Assembly: GCA_019637585.1 (NCBI GenBank)
Contig: JAHBVL010000008.1
Location: 22,610 to 86,609, forward strand
Origin: Thermomicrobiales bacterium
GTDB lineage: Bacteria > Chloroflexota > Chloroflexia > Thermomicrobiales > UBA6265
Length of the DNA stretch: 64,000 bases
Direction: 5' to 3'
Below, piece by piece: positions 8,068 to 17,886 of the stretch; positions within the stretch are counted from its first letter, which is position 1; each line of letters opens with the position of its first letter. Both the position numbers and the translations under genes were made by a program. The notes under the pieces are model-generated. The model worked only from the letters and a program-made list of their open reading frames with translations, made no database searches and had not been told where the DNA came from.

Positions 8068-9620
8068 AGCGGGATATTTCCGTGCTTGCGCGCCGGAACA
8101 CTCACCCGTTTCGTTCGGGCGATTTCCAGCGACCGAATCAGCCACCGGCGCGTTTCGGCCGGTGCGATGACCCCATCGATGTACCCGCGCTGAGCCGCCT
8201 GGTAGGGGCTGGCAAAGAGCTCCTCATAGTCGTCGATGAGCTCGCCGCGCCGCCCAACAGGGTCAGCGTGCGCCGCCAGTTCCTTCCGGAAGAGCAATCC
8301 GACCGCCGCTTCGGCGCCCATGACCGCGATCTCGGCGGTCGGCCAGGCGACATTGAAGTCGGCGCCGATATGTTTCGAATTCATGACCACATAGGCGCCG
8401 CCAAAGGCTTTGCGAGTGATCACAGTCACCTTCGGCACCGTCGCTTCGGCGAACGCGTAGAGGAGTTTCGAACCGTGCCGGATGATGCCGTCATACTCCT
8501 GCCGGGCGCCCGGCAAAAAACCCGGGACGTCCTCGAACACGACCAGCGGCACATTGAACGCGTCGCAACAGCGAACGAATCTGGCAGCTTTGATGCTGGC
8601 ATCGATATCCAGTGTTCCGGCCAGCACATTGGGTTGATTGGCGACGACACCGATGCTGTGGCCATCGAGCCGGGCGAACCCGCAAACGATGTTCTGGGCG
8701 TGCCGCTCCTGCACTTCGAAAAAGTCCCCGTTGTCGACGACCGCCTCGATCACTGCCCGCATGTCATAGGGCCGCGTGGCCACCGCCGGCACGATCTCCT
8801 CCAGCTCGGGAGCGAGCCGGTCGGGGTCATCACCCGTGTCGAATTGGGGTGGGTCGTCGAGGTTGTTCGACGGCAAGTAGGAGAGAAGCGATCTGACGAG
8901 GGCGTTCATGTCCTCTTCGTCGGTCGCGGCGAAATGAGCGACGCCGCTTACCCGGTTATGCGTATCGGCGCCGCCCAGCTGCTCGTGGGTGACTTCCTCA
9001 CCAGTCACGGTGCGAATCACGTCCGGTCCGGTGATGAACATCTGACTCGTCTTCTCGACCATCAGAACGAAATCGGTCATCGCCGGTGAGTAAACGGCCC
9101 CTCCCGCGCAGGGACCGGCAATGACCGAAATCTGCGGCACCACCCCCGATGCCTGGACGTTGCGCATGAAGACCTCGCCATACCCGGCGAGTCCCTCTAC
9201 CCCTTCCTGAATTCGGGCGCCGGCTGAATCGTTGATGCCGATGATTGGGCAGCCGTAACGAACGGCCAGATCCATTAGCTTGACGACCTTTTCCGCGAAC
9301 GCTTCACCCAGCGACCCGCCAAAGACGGTGAAATCCTGGGAGAAGATGGCCACCTTGCGACCATCGATCGTGCCAAATCCGGTCACCACACCATCGCCCA
9401 GGGGATGGGATTCTTCCATGCCGAAATCTCGAGCCCGGTGCCGGACGAAGGCATCGAGCTCTTCGAAGCTGCCCGGATCGGCCAACGCGATCGCTCGTTC
9501 CAGTGCGCCTCGTTTGTCGCGACGCTCCTGTTTGGCGCTGGCCAGCCGGTGTTGCTCTTCATGTTTGGCGCGGAGCTCCGCCAGTCGATCGACGGCTCCA
9601 GTGACGGTTTTCTCAGTCAC
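8064..9620 (-). CDS. pccB: Propionyl-/acyl-CoA carboxylase, carboxyltransferase (beta) subunit
   Basis: 518 residues, full length for PccB/AccD5-type subunits. Both crotonase-like halves are present: GGSLGEAFAEKVVKLMDLA and NDSAGARIQEGVEGL in the N half, GPCAGGAVYSPAMTDF for CoA/oxyanion binding, and VPGFLPGARQEYDGIIRHG and RKAFGGAYVVM in the C half. It transfers carboxyl from biotin to acyl-CoA, most likely propionyl-CoA given the mutase and epimerase beside it. I use GTG at 9620, 20 bases after the mutase stop; the frame runs on upstream but would enter the mutase gene. The biotin-carrying alpha subunit is not in the window. Confidence 0.92.
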   Translation of the reverse strand: MTEKTVTGAVDRLAELRAKHEEQHRLASAKQERRDKRGALERAIALADPGSFEELDAFVRHRARDFGMEESHPLGDGVVTGFGTIDGRKVAIFSQDFTVFGGSLGEAFAEKVVKLMDLAVRYGCPIIGINDSAGARIQEGVEGLAGYGEVFMRNVQASGVVPQISVIAGPCAGGAVYSPAMTDFVLMVEKTSQMFITGPDVIRTVTGEEVTHEQLGGADTHNRVSGVAHFAATDEEDMNALVRSLLSYLPSNNLDDPPQFDTGDDPDRLAPELEEIVPAVATRPYDMRAVIEAVVDNGDFFEVQERHAQNIVCGFARLDGHSIGVVANQPNVLAGTLDIDASIKAARFVRCCDAFNVPLVVFEDVPGFLPGARQEYDGIIRHGSKLLYAFAEATVPKVTVITRKAFGGAYVVMNSKHIGADFNVAWPTAEIAVMGAEAAVGLLFRKELAAHADPVGRRGELIDDYEELFASPYQAAQRGYIDGVIAPAETRRWLIRSLEIARTKRVSVPARKHGNIPL

Positions 9621-9639
9621 GCTTCTTCTGCACTCCAAA

Positions 9640-11229
9640 TCAGGATCTGGCCCGATACTCGCCAAAAACATCACGCAGGGCGTTGCCCGCTTGTCCCAGT
9701 GTCGCACCCGCTTCGAATGCCGATTTGATCACCGGCAACAGATTCGTTTCTCCTGCCGCGGTCTCCCGCAGGCGAACCAGCGCGTCATCGACCTTCGCCC
9801 GGTCCTGCGCCGCTTTGTATGTCTTCACTCGCTCGATTTGCCGGTCGACCTTGTGTTGATCGATCGACAGGATCTCCACCGCCGGATCGTGTTCGTCGAC
9901 AAACGCATTCACTCCGACAACCTTGATCTCACCGGCATCGACCGCCAGTTCACGGCGATAGGCGTTTTCCGCGATGGCATTTTGGACGTATCCGGCTTCG
10001 ATAGCGGAAACGGCGCCACCCAGATCGTCGACACCCTCGATCCACTCCCGCGCCTTCGATTCCAGCTCGTCGGTCATCGCTTCCACGTAGTAGGAACCGG
10101 CCAGCGGATCGGCCGTATCCGCAGCGCCCGATTCGAGACTGACGATCTGCTGGGTTCGCAGCGCAAGGGTCGCCGACTCTTCGGTCGGCAGAGCCAGCGC
10201 TTCGTCATATCCGTTGGTGTGCAGACTCTGGGTGCCGCCCAGCACCGCCGAGAGCGCCTGCAACGACGTCCGCACCACATTGTTCAGCGGTTGCTGGGCG
10301 GTCAGCGTCACTCCCCCGGTTTGCGTGTGAAATCTCAGCATCCAGGACTTGGGATCTTTCGCGCCGAACTCCTCGCGCATCATCCTGGCCCACATCCGCC
10401 GGGCCGCTCTGAACTTGGCTACCTCTTCCAGGAGATTCGAGTGGGAAGCGAAAAAGAAGCTGATGCGCGGCGCGAAATCGTCGATATCCATTCCCGCCTC
10501 GAGCGCTGCCCTGACGTAGGCCCTCCCGTTGGCCAGCGTGAATCCGATCTCCTGCGCAGCCGATGCTCCCGCTTCCCGCATGTGGTATCCGGAAACCGAG
10601 ATCGAGTTCCAGTTCGGCAGCTGCTCGCTGCACCAGGCGAAGGTATCGACTACCAGCCGCATCGAGGGGCGGGGCGGGAAGATATAGGTGCCTCGGGCCG
10701 CGTACTCCTTCAGGATGTCGTTCTGGATGGTGCCGCCCAGCAGTTTCGGGTCGACCCCGCGCTCTTCGGCAACGATCTGGTAGAGGAGCAAGAGCATCGA
10801 CGCCGGCGCGTTGATCGTCATCGACGTCGTCACCGCGGCCTGATCGATGCCATCGAAAAGGCGCCGCATATCGTCGAGGGTCGAGATAGGCACACCGACC
10901 CGGCCGACTTCGCCAATGGCCCGGTCGTCGTCGGAATCGAGACCAAGCTGAGTCGGCAGATCGAACGCCACACTCAACCCCGTCTGTCCCCGTTCGAGCA
11001 GGAGCCGATAGCGCTCGTTGCTCTCTTCCGCAGTGCCGAAACCAGCGTACTGCCGCATGGTCCAGCGACGGCCCCGATACATCGTCGGGTAAATACCTCG
11101 CGTGTACGGGTAGGTGCCGGGATCTTCCAGGTCGCCGGTACGGCTCTCCTGCCGGTAGACCGGCTGGACCTCGTAACCCGAGTCAGAGACGACCGGCGGG
11201 GTTCCTTTTTTGGCTTCGTTGCTGGGCAT
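9640..11229 (-). CDS. Methylmalonyl-CoA mutase, large (catalytic) subunit without B12 domain
   Basis: 529 residues corresponding to the TIM-barrel half of methylmalonyl-CoA mutase. The hallmarks [18 protein letters not shown] and FDLPTQLG lie in the first 100 residues. The chain ends at GEYRARS, where fused enzymes continue into the cobalamin-binding DxHxxG domain. It should therefore pair with a separate small B12 subunit, as archaeal and some bacterial enzymes do; none is in this window. The reaction is (R)-methylmalonyl-CoA to succinyl-CoA. ATG at 11229 has AGGAG upstream. Its neighbours, epimerase and carboxylase, complete the propionyl-CoA route. Other acyl-CoA mutases (for example ethylmalonyl- or isobutyryl-CoA) cannot be fully excluded. 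Confidence 0.9.
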   Translation of the reverse strand: MPSNEAKKGTPPVVSDSGYEVQPVYRQESRTGDLEDPGTYPYTRGIYPTMYRGRRWTMRQYAGFGTAEESNERYRLLLERGQTGLSVAFDLPTQLGLDSDDDRAIGEVGRVGVPISTLDDMRRLFDGIDQAAVTTSMTINAPASMLLLLYQIVAEERGVDPKLLGGTIQNDILKEYAARGTYIFPPRPSMRLVVDTFAWCSEQLPNWNSISVSGYHMREAGASAAQEIGFTLANGRAYVRAALEAGMDIDDFAPRISFFFASHSNLLEEVAKFRAARRMWARMMREEFGAKDPKSWMLRFHTQTGGVTLTAQQPLNNVVRTSLQALSAVLGGTQSLHTNGYDEALALPTEESATLALRTQQIVSLESGAADTADPLAGSYYVEAMTDELESKAREWIEGVDDLGGAVSAIEAGYVQNAIAENAYRRELAVDAGEIKVVGVNAFVDEHDPAVEILSIDQHKVDRQIERVKTYKAAQDRAKVDDALVRLRETAAGETNLLPVIKSAFEAGATLGQAGNALRDVFGEYRARS

Positions 11230-11294
11230 GCGGCACTCCTGCCAGCGCATTCGAATCGCTACCGGAGTGTACTGGCTTTGGACCTGAGAAGGCT

Positions 11295-11711
11295 CTACTG
11301 ACGATCGTCGACGAGCTCGATGAGCACCCCGTTGCACGACTCGGGATGGAGAAATGCGATCCGCCATCCGTGGGCGCCGGTGCGGGGCGATGCGTCGATC
11401 AGCCGCACGCCGTCAGCGGCCAGTCGGGCCAGCGTTCCCTCCAGGTCATCGACCCGCATCGCCATGTGGTGAACGGTGTTGCCCCGCTTGGCCAGGAATC
11501 GGGCGATCGGTCCCTCGGGATCGGTGGGGTGGATCAGTTCGACATATCCCGCACCAGTCCGGTAGGTGACGGCCTCGATCCCCTGCGATTCCATGACGAA
11601 CCGCTCGGGATCCTGGAAACCCAACAGCGCGTATTGCGCCATTGCTGCGTCGAGATCGTCGACAACGATGCCGACATGATGGAGTCCAAGTGCGCCTGGA
11701 ATGCTGGTCAC
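11295..11711 (-). CDS. mce: Methylmalonyl-CoA epimerase
   Basis: 138 residues of the glyoxalase/VOC fold in two repeats: [11 protein letters not shown] (10-20) and [11 protein letters not shown] in the second half, ending with the Glu of VLIELVDD. These supply the metal ligands of the family. It interconverts (S)- and (R)-methylmalonyl-CoA between the carboxylase and the mutase. GTG at 11711 lies only three bases past the stop of mrdA, so the catabolic genes appear to continue the cell-wall transcript. Confidence 0.92.
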   Translation of the reverse strand: MTSIPGALGLHHVGIVVDDLDAAMAQYALLGFQDPERFVMESQGIEAVTYRTGAGYVELIHPTDPEGPIARFLAKRGNTVHHMAMRVDDLEGTLARLAADGVRLIDASPRTGAHGWRIAFLHPESCNGVLIELVDDRQ

Positions 11712-11714
11712 TGA

Positions 11715-14216
11715 CTACTCCCCGGCCTCGCTGTCTGCTTCATCGCCGGCATCTCCGGCTTCCGGAGACGCCTCAGAAACTGGCTCGCCAGAGGGAGCCG
11801 GGGTGTCACGGCCGATGGGCTGCCCGTCACTTCGCAGCACCTGGCCCCGCGGCCGCTTCCCGGTCATTTCCATCCATGCCCGCACGACCTTGTCCGCCAC
11901 GGGCACGGCATAGCTCGACCCTTCGCCACCTTCTTTGAGGAAAACGGTCACCACCACTTCTGGATTGTCGAATGGCGCGTAGCAGGTGAACCAGGCGTGC
12001 GAGGCTTCGTGCGTGCCATCCTCGCGTTTGACGCCGACTTCGGCCGTTCCCGTCTTGCCGGCCATCACGATCTGCTCGGCGTCCGGCGGATTGGAAAGGG
12101 GCCACTTGGTGGTTGTCTGACCAGTGACCGGATCGGGACCTTCGTACGCCGTGCCGGTCGGCAGATTGATCACCCGCCACATACCGTCCCGCACCAGGTC
12201 CAGCTCACTCTGGCTGGCGTTGATTTTCCGGTTCGTTTCCGGGTTGTACGCCTTGGTTGGTTCGCCCTTGTCGTCGACGATCTGGTGAATGAGCCGCGGA
12301 CGGTAGATCGTGCCCCCATTGGCCACTGCAGCGGTGTTGATGGCGATCTGCAGCGGTGTGGCCAGGAAATAGCCCTGACCGATCGACGTGTTGATCGTGT
12401 CGCCGGCCGCCCAGGCCTGCCCTTCCAGCTCTCGCGCTTTCCATTCCGGATCGGGCACCAGCCCGTATGCCTCAAAGGGCAGCTCGATTCCGGTCGGTTC
12501 GCCAAACCAGAATCGCTCGCTCAACTGATGGTGGATCTTCTGAATACCCATGCCCCGGAAGTAGTGAAGCTCTCCCTTTTCCTGGGTCGAATAGTAGAGA
12601 TCCCGATAGTGCAGGTTCCGCTCGGCCCCTTCGGGCTTCTGCTCGGGAGTACCGAGGTTGTAGAAATAGACGTCGCACGACCGCTCCAGCGCTTCGACCA
12701 ATCCGAGCGTGCCGTGACCATCCCCCTCGCGCAACCAGCAGAGATACGAGTCTCCCTTGGACTCGTCCCAGGTGTAGGGCACCCAGATCCCGCTGGTGCA
12801 GGTGAAGTAGGTCTGATCGTTGACCACGTTCTCCTTGAGCGCCGCCAGCGCCAGGAATATCTTGAGCACGGAACCGGGTGGAAAGTGGTCGGCGGCCGCT
12901 TTGTTCACCAGTGGCCGGTTGGGATCGCCGGTGAGCGCCTCATACTTCCGGGTCGAGATTCCGTCGACAAAGAGCTGGTTGTCGTAGGTGGGATAGCTGG
13001 CCAGCGCCAGCACTTCACCACTGTTGGGATCGAGCACCACAACCGCTCCCGCGCCCGCGTCGTACTGCCCATCCCGGCCCGCCGCCCGGTCTTTGGCTTC
13101 CCGGTCGGCATTGGAGAATGCCAGCCCTTCCCGCAGCGCTTCCGTCGCCAGCGATTGTAGCTCGAGATCGATGGTCAGTTTCAGATTGCGGCCGGGCATG
13201 GCGGGATTCGTGTAGATCGTCTGCGTTTCGACGCCGAAGCTGTCGATTTCTGTGAGACTTCCACCCCGGGTGCCGCGCAACGCTTTCTCCATCTGCAGCT
13301 CGAGTCCGAGCTTGCCGATGATGTCCTCATACTCGTAGAGGGAGGTCCCGCCCGCGGTCTGGTTCGATGGATACTCCCGCTCGATATCGGTCACCGGACC
13401 GACGTAGCCAAGGATGTGCGACATCGCCTCGCCACCCGGATACTGCCGGATCAGGGCGGTGTCGTCGAGCTCGATCCCCGGCAGATAAAGCCGGTTCGCC
13501 TCCAGCGTCAAAGCGATGTCACGAGAAACGTCTCGCTTCAGGACCACCGGCATGTCAGGAGCCGCGGTATTGGTGACCATATAGTCGAACCGGTTGATCA
13601 CCTTGACGCCTGGCAGCTCCTGCGCCGCCGCCCGGAAGAGTGGCGCTTCGTCGTCGGAAAACTGCTCGACCTCGACCAGATAGTTGTATTTGGCCCTGAT
13701 CTCGATGATCTCGATGAACCGGTCCACATCCTTGATTTCGAGCAGCGCCGCCACTCGCCGGTAGATCGTTTCCTCAGAGCCAGCAGGCACCGCATCGGGA
13801 TCGATGACCAGCACTTCGGGGAGATGGAGCGCGGAAATGATGATGCTGCGCACCCGCTCCCGCTCCGGTGTGCCGCGCTTGGGCAGTTCGGCCGGAACAG
13901 CCCGGACCTCCCAAACGCGCCGGTTCTCAGCAAGCGAGCGCCCTTCCCGGTCGACGATCAATCCGCGCACCGGTTTTTCCACCTGCCATTGCCTGGTAGT
14001 GTTGGCGGTCCGCGCTTCGTAGAAATCGCCCTTGTAGATCTGCATGTAGCCGAGGCGAGTCGCCAGCGCGGCGAATCCGCCCAGTACGAACCCCTTGAGC
14101 ACAAAAACGCGCCGGTTCAGGAAAACCTGATCGGCTCGCTTCCATTCACGGCGTTTGCCGTTCTTCTTGCGTTGCCCTGGCGGGTCGTAAGGAATTCGCT
14201 TCTTGCGCCTAAACAT
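11715..14216 (-). CDS. mrdA: Penicillin-binding protein 2 (elongation transpeptidase)
   Basis: 833 residues, longer than typical PBP2. One membrane helix (about 38-58) follows a very basic N-tail. A class B dimerisation region follows, then the transpeptidase domain with S449-V-L-K452 (SxxK), S513-C-D (SxN position) and K721-T-G-T724. The SxN-position motif SCD resembles the SSD of E. coli PBP2. A Glu/Ala/Pro-rich tail (about 795-833) is low complexity. It cross-links peptidoglycan in the rod (elongation) complex. The start overlaps the end of mreD by eight bases. RodA is not in the window. Confidence 0.95.
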   Translation of the reverse strand: MFRRKKRIPYDPPGQRKKNGKRREWKRADQVFLNRRVFVLKGFVLGGFAALATRLGYMQIYKGDFYEARTANTTRQWQVEKPVRGLIVDREGRSLAENRRVWEVRAVPAELPKRGTPERERVRSIIISALHLPEVLVIDPDAVPAGSEETIYRRVAALLEIKDVDRFIEIIEIRAKYNYLVEVEQFSDDEAPLFRAAAQELPGVKVINRFDYMVTNTAAPDMPVVLKRDVSRDIALTLEANRLYLPGIELDDTALIRQYPGGEAMSHILGYVGPVTDIEREYPSNQTAGGTSLYEYEDIIGKLGLELQMEKALRGTRGGSLTEIDSFGVETQTIYTNPAMPGRNLKLTIDLELQSLATEALREGLAFSNADREAKDRAAGRDGQYDAGAGAVVVLDPNSGEVLALASYPTYDNQLFVDGISTRKYEALTGDPNRPLVNKAAADHFPPGSVLKIFLALAALKENVVNDQTYFTCTSGIWVPYTWDESKGDSYLCWLREGDGHGTLGLVEALERSCDVYFYNLGTPEQKPEGAERNLHYRDLYYSTQEKGELHYFRGMGIQKIHHQLSERFWFGEPTGIELPFEAYGLVPDPEWKARELEGQAWAAGDTINTSIGQGYFLATPLQIAINTAAVANGGTIYRPRLIHQIVDDKGEPTKAYNPETNRKINASQSELDLVRDGMWRVINLPTGTAYEGPDPVTGQTTTKWPLSNPPDAEQIVMAGKTGTAEVGVKREDGTHEASHAWFTCYAPFDNPEVVVTVFLKEGGEGSSYAVPVADKVVRAWMEMTGKRPRGQVLRSDGQPIGRDTPAPSGEPVSEASPEAGDAGDEADSEAGE

Positions 14217-14700
14217 GTCTCATCGCCGGAGGTTTCTGTGCCATGCTGGCAAAAAGATAGATCGGAGGGACCAGAATGACATTCAACATCGATTGAAAGA
14301 ATATCAGCCGGCCGACGGCGCTCAACTCGAGACTCGCGCCTCCCGAGCTTCGAATGAGCAAAAGCAGAATCGTATGAAAAAAGGTCGCCACGATCGCGGA
14401 CAGAATCGGCACGATCAGACCGCTATTGAAAAACCGCTGGCTCGTCATGCCCCCCAGCAGCACCGCCGGCAACAACGCCAGTGCGTTCGCTCCCAGTGGA
14501 TCGAGCGCCAGCGTGTCCAGGAGAATCCCGATGCCGAACGCCCAGATCAGCCCTTCCTGGGTACCGCGCACCGCGCTCCAGATCAGCACGATCACCATTG
14601 TGAAGTCAGGGAAGATCGTGGTGAAGCTGAAATCGGGGAACACGACGGCCTGAACCACCGCGAAAACGACGAGCATCAGGCTGACGATCACTGTCGACAC
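14209..14700 (-). CDS. mreD: Rod-shape determining protein MreD
   Basis: 163 residues, almost wholly hydrophobic, with four to five predicted membrane helices. MreD is recognised by this character, its length and its place between mreC-linked genes and mrdA. Motifs such as WAFGIGILLDTLALDPLG (a G-[FL]-x-x-D-x-x-x-x-x-x-G pattern) fit the family. GTG at 14700 has AAGGA ten bases upstream. It anchors the elongation complex with MreC and PBP2. Confidence 0.85.
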   Translation of the reverse strand: MSTVIVSLMLVVFAVVQAVVFPDFSFTTIFPDFTMVIVLIWSAVRGTQEGLIWAFGIGILLDTLALDPLGANALALLPAVLLGGMTSQRFFNSGLIVPILSAIVATFFHTILLLLIRSSGGASLELSAVGRLIFFQSMLNVILVPPIYLFASMAQKPPAMRHV

Positions 14701-14777
14701 GGGTCGCGCTTCCTTACACAGCGAATCAACGATTCCGGCGGAGACTCACGCGTCAACACGCGAGTCTACCACGCGGG

Positions 14778-15500
14778 TTAGCGGGTTTTGACCGCCCGGT
14801 CCATGGCCGAAATCTTGGCTTCCCGTTCGAACTGGTCGTCGAGCTCGAGCAGTGGAAGCTGAAATCCCCGCCGCTCCAGAGCGGCGCCGATCAGCCAGTC
14901 GGTCAGCACCGGGTTCTTGGGCAGCAGCGAACCGTGCAGGTAGCAGCCGATCGCATTTCGGTAGAGCACGCCTTCGCTTTCGTCGACTCCATTGTTGCCC
15001 CGGCCCACCCGCACCGTTCCCATGGGTCTGGCATCACCCTTGAGGAAGGTCAGCCCGGAATGATTCTCGAACCCCACGAGCTCGCCCCATTGGGTGTCGA
15101 CGATGACATTGCCGATGAACCGCTCGGAACCGGCAACCGTTTCGACGTCGAACAACCCGATACCGGGGAGCGGCTCGGCATCATGCGGCCGGTACTCCCT
15201 GCCCAGCAGCTGATACCCACCACAGACGGACAGAAGCGCCGCACCCGATTCGACCGCGGCTTTCAGGGCGTCACCCTTGCGTCCGGCCAGATCCCGCGCC
15301 ACCGCGATCTGTTCCTGATCCTGCCCGCCGCCGAAAAAGAAGAGATCGATCTCCTCCGGAACCGGATCGCCCAGCTCGATATGCCGCACATCGGTTTCGA
15401 GACCACGCCACTCGGCGCGACGTTGCATTGCGATGACATTGCCCCGGTCGCCGTAGATGTTCATTCGGGTGGGATAGAGCCAGCCGATCGTCAGGCGCAT
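14778..15500 (-). CDS. gatD: Lipid II isoglutaminyl synthase, glutamine amidotransferase subunit GatD
   Basis: 240 residues of the class I glutamine amidotransferase / CobB-CobQ-like fold. The nucleophile is Cys93 in SVCGGYQLLG and the catalytic histidine is His189 in GCYLHGSLLPKNP, both typical of GatD. It produces ammonia that MurT uses to amidate the D-glutamate of the stem peptide on lipid II. It begins three bases after murT, so the two are surely co-expressed. Its position inside the mre locus ties wall amidation to rod elongation. Confidence 0.9.
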   Translation of the reverse strand: MRLTIGWLYPTRMNIYGDRGNVIAMQRRAEWRGLETDVRHIELGDPVPEEIDLFFFGGGQDQEQIAVARDLAGRKGDALKAAVESGAALLSVCGGYQLLGREYRPHDAEPLPGIGLFDVETVAGSERFIGNVIVDTQWGELVGFENHSGLTFLKGDARPMGTVRVGRGNNGVDESEGVLYRNAIGCYLHGSLLPKNPVLTDWLIGAALERRGFQLPLLELDDQFEREAKISAMDRAVKTR

Positions 15501-15503
15501 CGC

Positions 15504-16922
15504 CTATTCCTCCCAGTACGCACGAGCGACGCCGTCGTCCACCAGCACCTGCCGCAACCCCAACATAGCGGTATACGTCGCCAGCACGAATCCGCGCTCC
15601 CCCTCGGGAACGCTTGCGACGAATGCGTGGAGGCCGGCGCGCAGATCCTGGCTCAGCAGGCGAATCCGTCCGATGTCCAGACCGGCGTATTTCAGCCTGT
15701 TGGCCATATCGGCGGCCCGGATGCCTGTCGTCGAAACGACCGACTCCCCCGAATCCAGAATCTCGAAGTCGACATCCCAGAGCCAGGAGACGTCCCGACC
15801 ATCGGCGTCGAGATCGTTGATGGCGATCAAGGTGGGCAACGAGAGCCCCTCCGGCCCACCGGCCAGCATGCGCAGCGTTTCGTTGAATGCGACCGGATTT
15901 TTGACCAGGGCCAGGGTGATGTTGCGTCCGTTGACCGTGAAACGCTCCAGACGGCCAAATGGCGTCGAGAAGTCACCGACGGCCCGGGAAATCGTGCCGG
16001 CCGGAACGCCAAGCTCGCGAGTGGCCGTCGCCGCGACCGCCATGTTGTAGACCGAATAGAGCCCGGGTATCTGGATCCGCAGATCGATCAGCGGCTCCTC
16101 GCCAAATCGAAGCGTGGCCCCGGCAGCGTCGACGCCATCGAGGCGCACATTCGTCGCCAGAGCATCTGGCTCCGGCCGTTTCCACGAACATGCCGGACAG
16201 TACCAGTCGCCCAAATGCGAAATCGTCAGGGTGGTGTAGGACAGGTCGGTTCCGCAGACCCGACAGGTCGCCGAGTCGGCCGCGTGCGGCAGCTCCGCCA
16301 GGGCGTAGCCTCCCGGATCGACACTGACATGGATCTTCCTGGCCGGCGAATCCGCGGCCACCGCAACGAGCCCTGGATCGTCGCCGGTCAGCACGATCGA
16401 CGCTTCGGGGTCGAGGGTCGCCAGCGCCGGCGCCCACAGATTGGCGATCGTGGCCAGTTCTCCGTAGCGATCGAGCTGGTCGCGGAAGAGATTGGTCAGC
16501 ACCACCATCCGCGGTTTGGTCAGACTGACGAGCTGCGGAAACGCCGCCTCGTCCGATTCGATGACCGCGATATCTGCCGGAATCTTTCCCGAAACCGATG
16601 CTTCCAGCGCCAGCACCGTCGCCACGCCCCGCACCAGATTCGAACCCGACCGGTTGTGAACCACCCGCTTTCCGCCGGCGTCGAGCAATGACGCCACCAG
16701 CCGCGACGTCGTGGTTTTGCCATTCGTACCCGCCACGATCACCACACCGTCCGGCAGGGTCGAGGTGACGCTGGCGATGAGATTGGGATCGATCCGGTCG
16801 GCAACCAACCCCGGCGTGGCCGTGCCGCCGCCTCGCCGCGAAACCCGAATGGCCAGCGACATCCCTTTGGCCGCGGCGACCGCAGCCATCAGGCGCACCC
16901 GGCCGATCCCCCCGGCGATCAT
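15504..16922 (-). CDS. murT: Lipid II isoglutaminyl synthase, Mur-ligase-like subunit MurT
   Basis: 472 residues. The Mur-ligase ATP loop is GTNGKTTTSR (65-74). A four-cysteine ribbon (C220, C223, C242, C245) is inserted in the central domain, a feature of MurT proteins. The C-terminal DUF1727-type domain ends with the conserved VLATYTAMLGLR. With GatD it converts D-isoglutamate to D-isoglutamine on lipid II in an ATP-dependent reaction on the cytosolic face. The gene abuts mreC with no gap, and ATG lies at 16922. Confidence 0.92.
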   Translation of the reverse strand: MIAGGIGRVRLMAAVAAAKGMSLAIRVSRRGGGTATPGLVADRIDPNLIASVTSTLPDGVVIVAGTNGKTTTSRLVASLLDAGGKRVVHNRSGSNLVRGVATVLALEASVSGKIPADIAVIESDEAAFPQLVSLTKPRMVVLTNLFRDQLDRYGELATIANLWAPALATLDPEASIVLTGDDPGLVAVAADSPARKIHVSVDPGGYALAELPHAADSATCRVCGTDLSYTTLTISHLGDWYCPACSWKRPEPDALATNVRLDGVDAAGATLRFGEEPLIDLRIQIPGLYSVYNMAVAATATRELGVPAGTISRAVGDFSTPFGRLERFTVNGRNITLALVKNPVAFNETLRMLAGGPEGLSLPTLIAINDLDADGRDVSWLWDVDFEILDSGESVVSTTGIRAADMANRLKYAGLDIGRIRLLSQDLRAGLHAFVASVPEGERGFVLATYTAMLGLRQVLVDDGVARAYWEE

Positions 16923-17741
16923 CTACGATCCCTCGACCGAGATGATGACAGCGACGATAGTCAGGTTGTCGAAATCGGCTGCCGGAAGCACCTGGATAGT
17001 CTGGGAATCGGACTGATTGTCGAGCGCGGGTTCTCCTGACACCTTGCCGATGATCAATCCCGCGGGAACCCGCGCTGTCCGCGCTCCGGTTGCATCCGAG
17101 GTGACCACGGTTTCGCCGTCCAGGGGCTCGATCGATCGATCGACATGCTGCAGCTCCATACGGCCGCCAGCCTGCCACCGCCCATAGACCACGCCGATCC
17201 CATTCGATTCGAGCAGTCGAGCGCCGACGGAGGAGGTGGCATCGATGGCCAGGGTGACCCGGGAGGTGTCTTCCTCCACCTCTGTGACCAGTCCCACGAA
17301 GTAGTAGGGAGAGACGACAGCCATGCCGATCTCAATCCCGTCTCGGGCGCCCCGGTCGATGATGATGAATTTCTGAAGCCCGGCTGGATCGTAGTTGATC
17401 ACCTTCGCCGCCAGATGCTCCCGGCCAGGGTTTGCCTCCTCGACATCGAGGATCTTTCTCAGCTGTTCGTAGTCATCCGCGATGATTTTCAACTGGGCGT
17501 TTTCGGCCAGCGCCGCATCGAGCGCTTCCTGTGTCTGCTGGAGCTCGATCTCGACGGTGGAGAGCGACCCATCCCGATCGAGGAGATCGTCGATGGCATT
17601 GACGACAGGGGATGTCACCGTCCGCAAACCCGATTTGAGCGGATCGAGGGTGTGCCGGTTGTCGAGGGCGATGAGGGTGACGGCAAGCAAGACGAAAAGG
17701 ATCACCAGCGCCATCGTATGCCGGATGCCGAGCGTGGTCAC
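16923..17741 (-). CDS. mreC: Rod-shape determining protein MreC
   Basis: 272 residues from GTG at 17741. One N-terminal membrane helix (about 9-27) is followed by a coiled coil rich in Glu/Gln and the beta-domain containing GLVTEVEEDTSRVTLAIDATSSVGARL, all as in MreC. It forms an extracytoplasmic scaffold for PBP2. The frame also allows TTG at 17771, but GTG has AGGGA at good spacing, so I prefer it. It lies between mreB and murT. Confidence 0.9.
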   Translation of the reverse strand: MTTLGIRHTMALVILFVLLAVTLIALDNRHTLDPLKSGLRTVTSPVVNAIDDLLDRDGSLSTVEIELQQTQEALDAALAENAQLKIIADDYEQLRKILDVEEANPGREHLAAKVINYDPAGLQKFIIIDRGARDGIEIGMAVVSPYYFVGLVTEVEEDTSRVTLAIDATSSVGARLLESNGIGVVYGRWQAGGRMELQHVDRSIEPLDGETVVTSDATGARTARVPAGLIIGKVSGEPALDNQSDSQTIQVLPAADFDNLTIVAVIISVEGS

Positions 17742-17886
17742 GCGAGATTCCCTGCTGTGTCTGCGGGTCAATGGTCGAGCGACTCAACTGCGCCACTCGT
17801 CCAGGCGGGCATCAGAGCATACCATCCGAGGTCTGATTTCCGTGAAAGAAACGGAAACTGACGAGCGGAGGCCAGGAGCGCTGCTT

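Noticed and set aside
9280..11301. Very long plus-strand open frame (673 codons) opposite the mutase and carboxylase genes
   Set aside because: It is a shadow of the GC-rich coding strand: composition is Arg/Pro/Ser-rich, no family features, and the minus-strand genes are unmistakable.
14743..14765. GACTCACGCG/CGCGAGTC inverted repeat after gatD as a terminator
   Set aside because: The arms are interrupted and no T-run follows; the mre series appears to continue through it.
14934..16691. 585-codon plus-strand frame across gatD and murT
   Set aside because: Antisense shadow with no recognisable domain; both minus-strand genes carry complete active sites.
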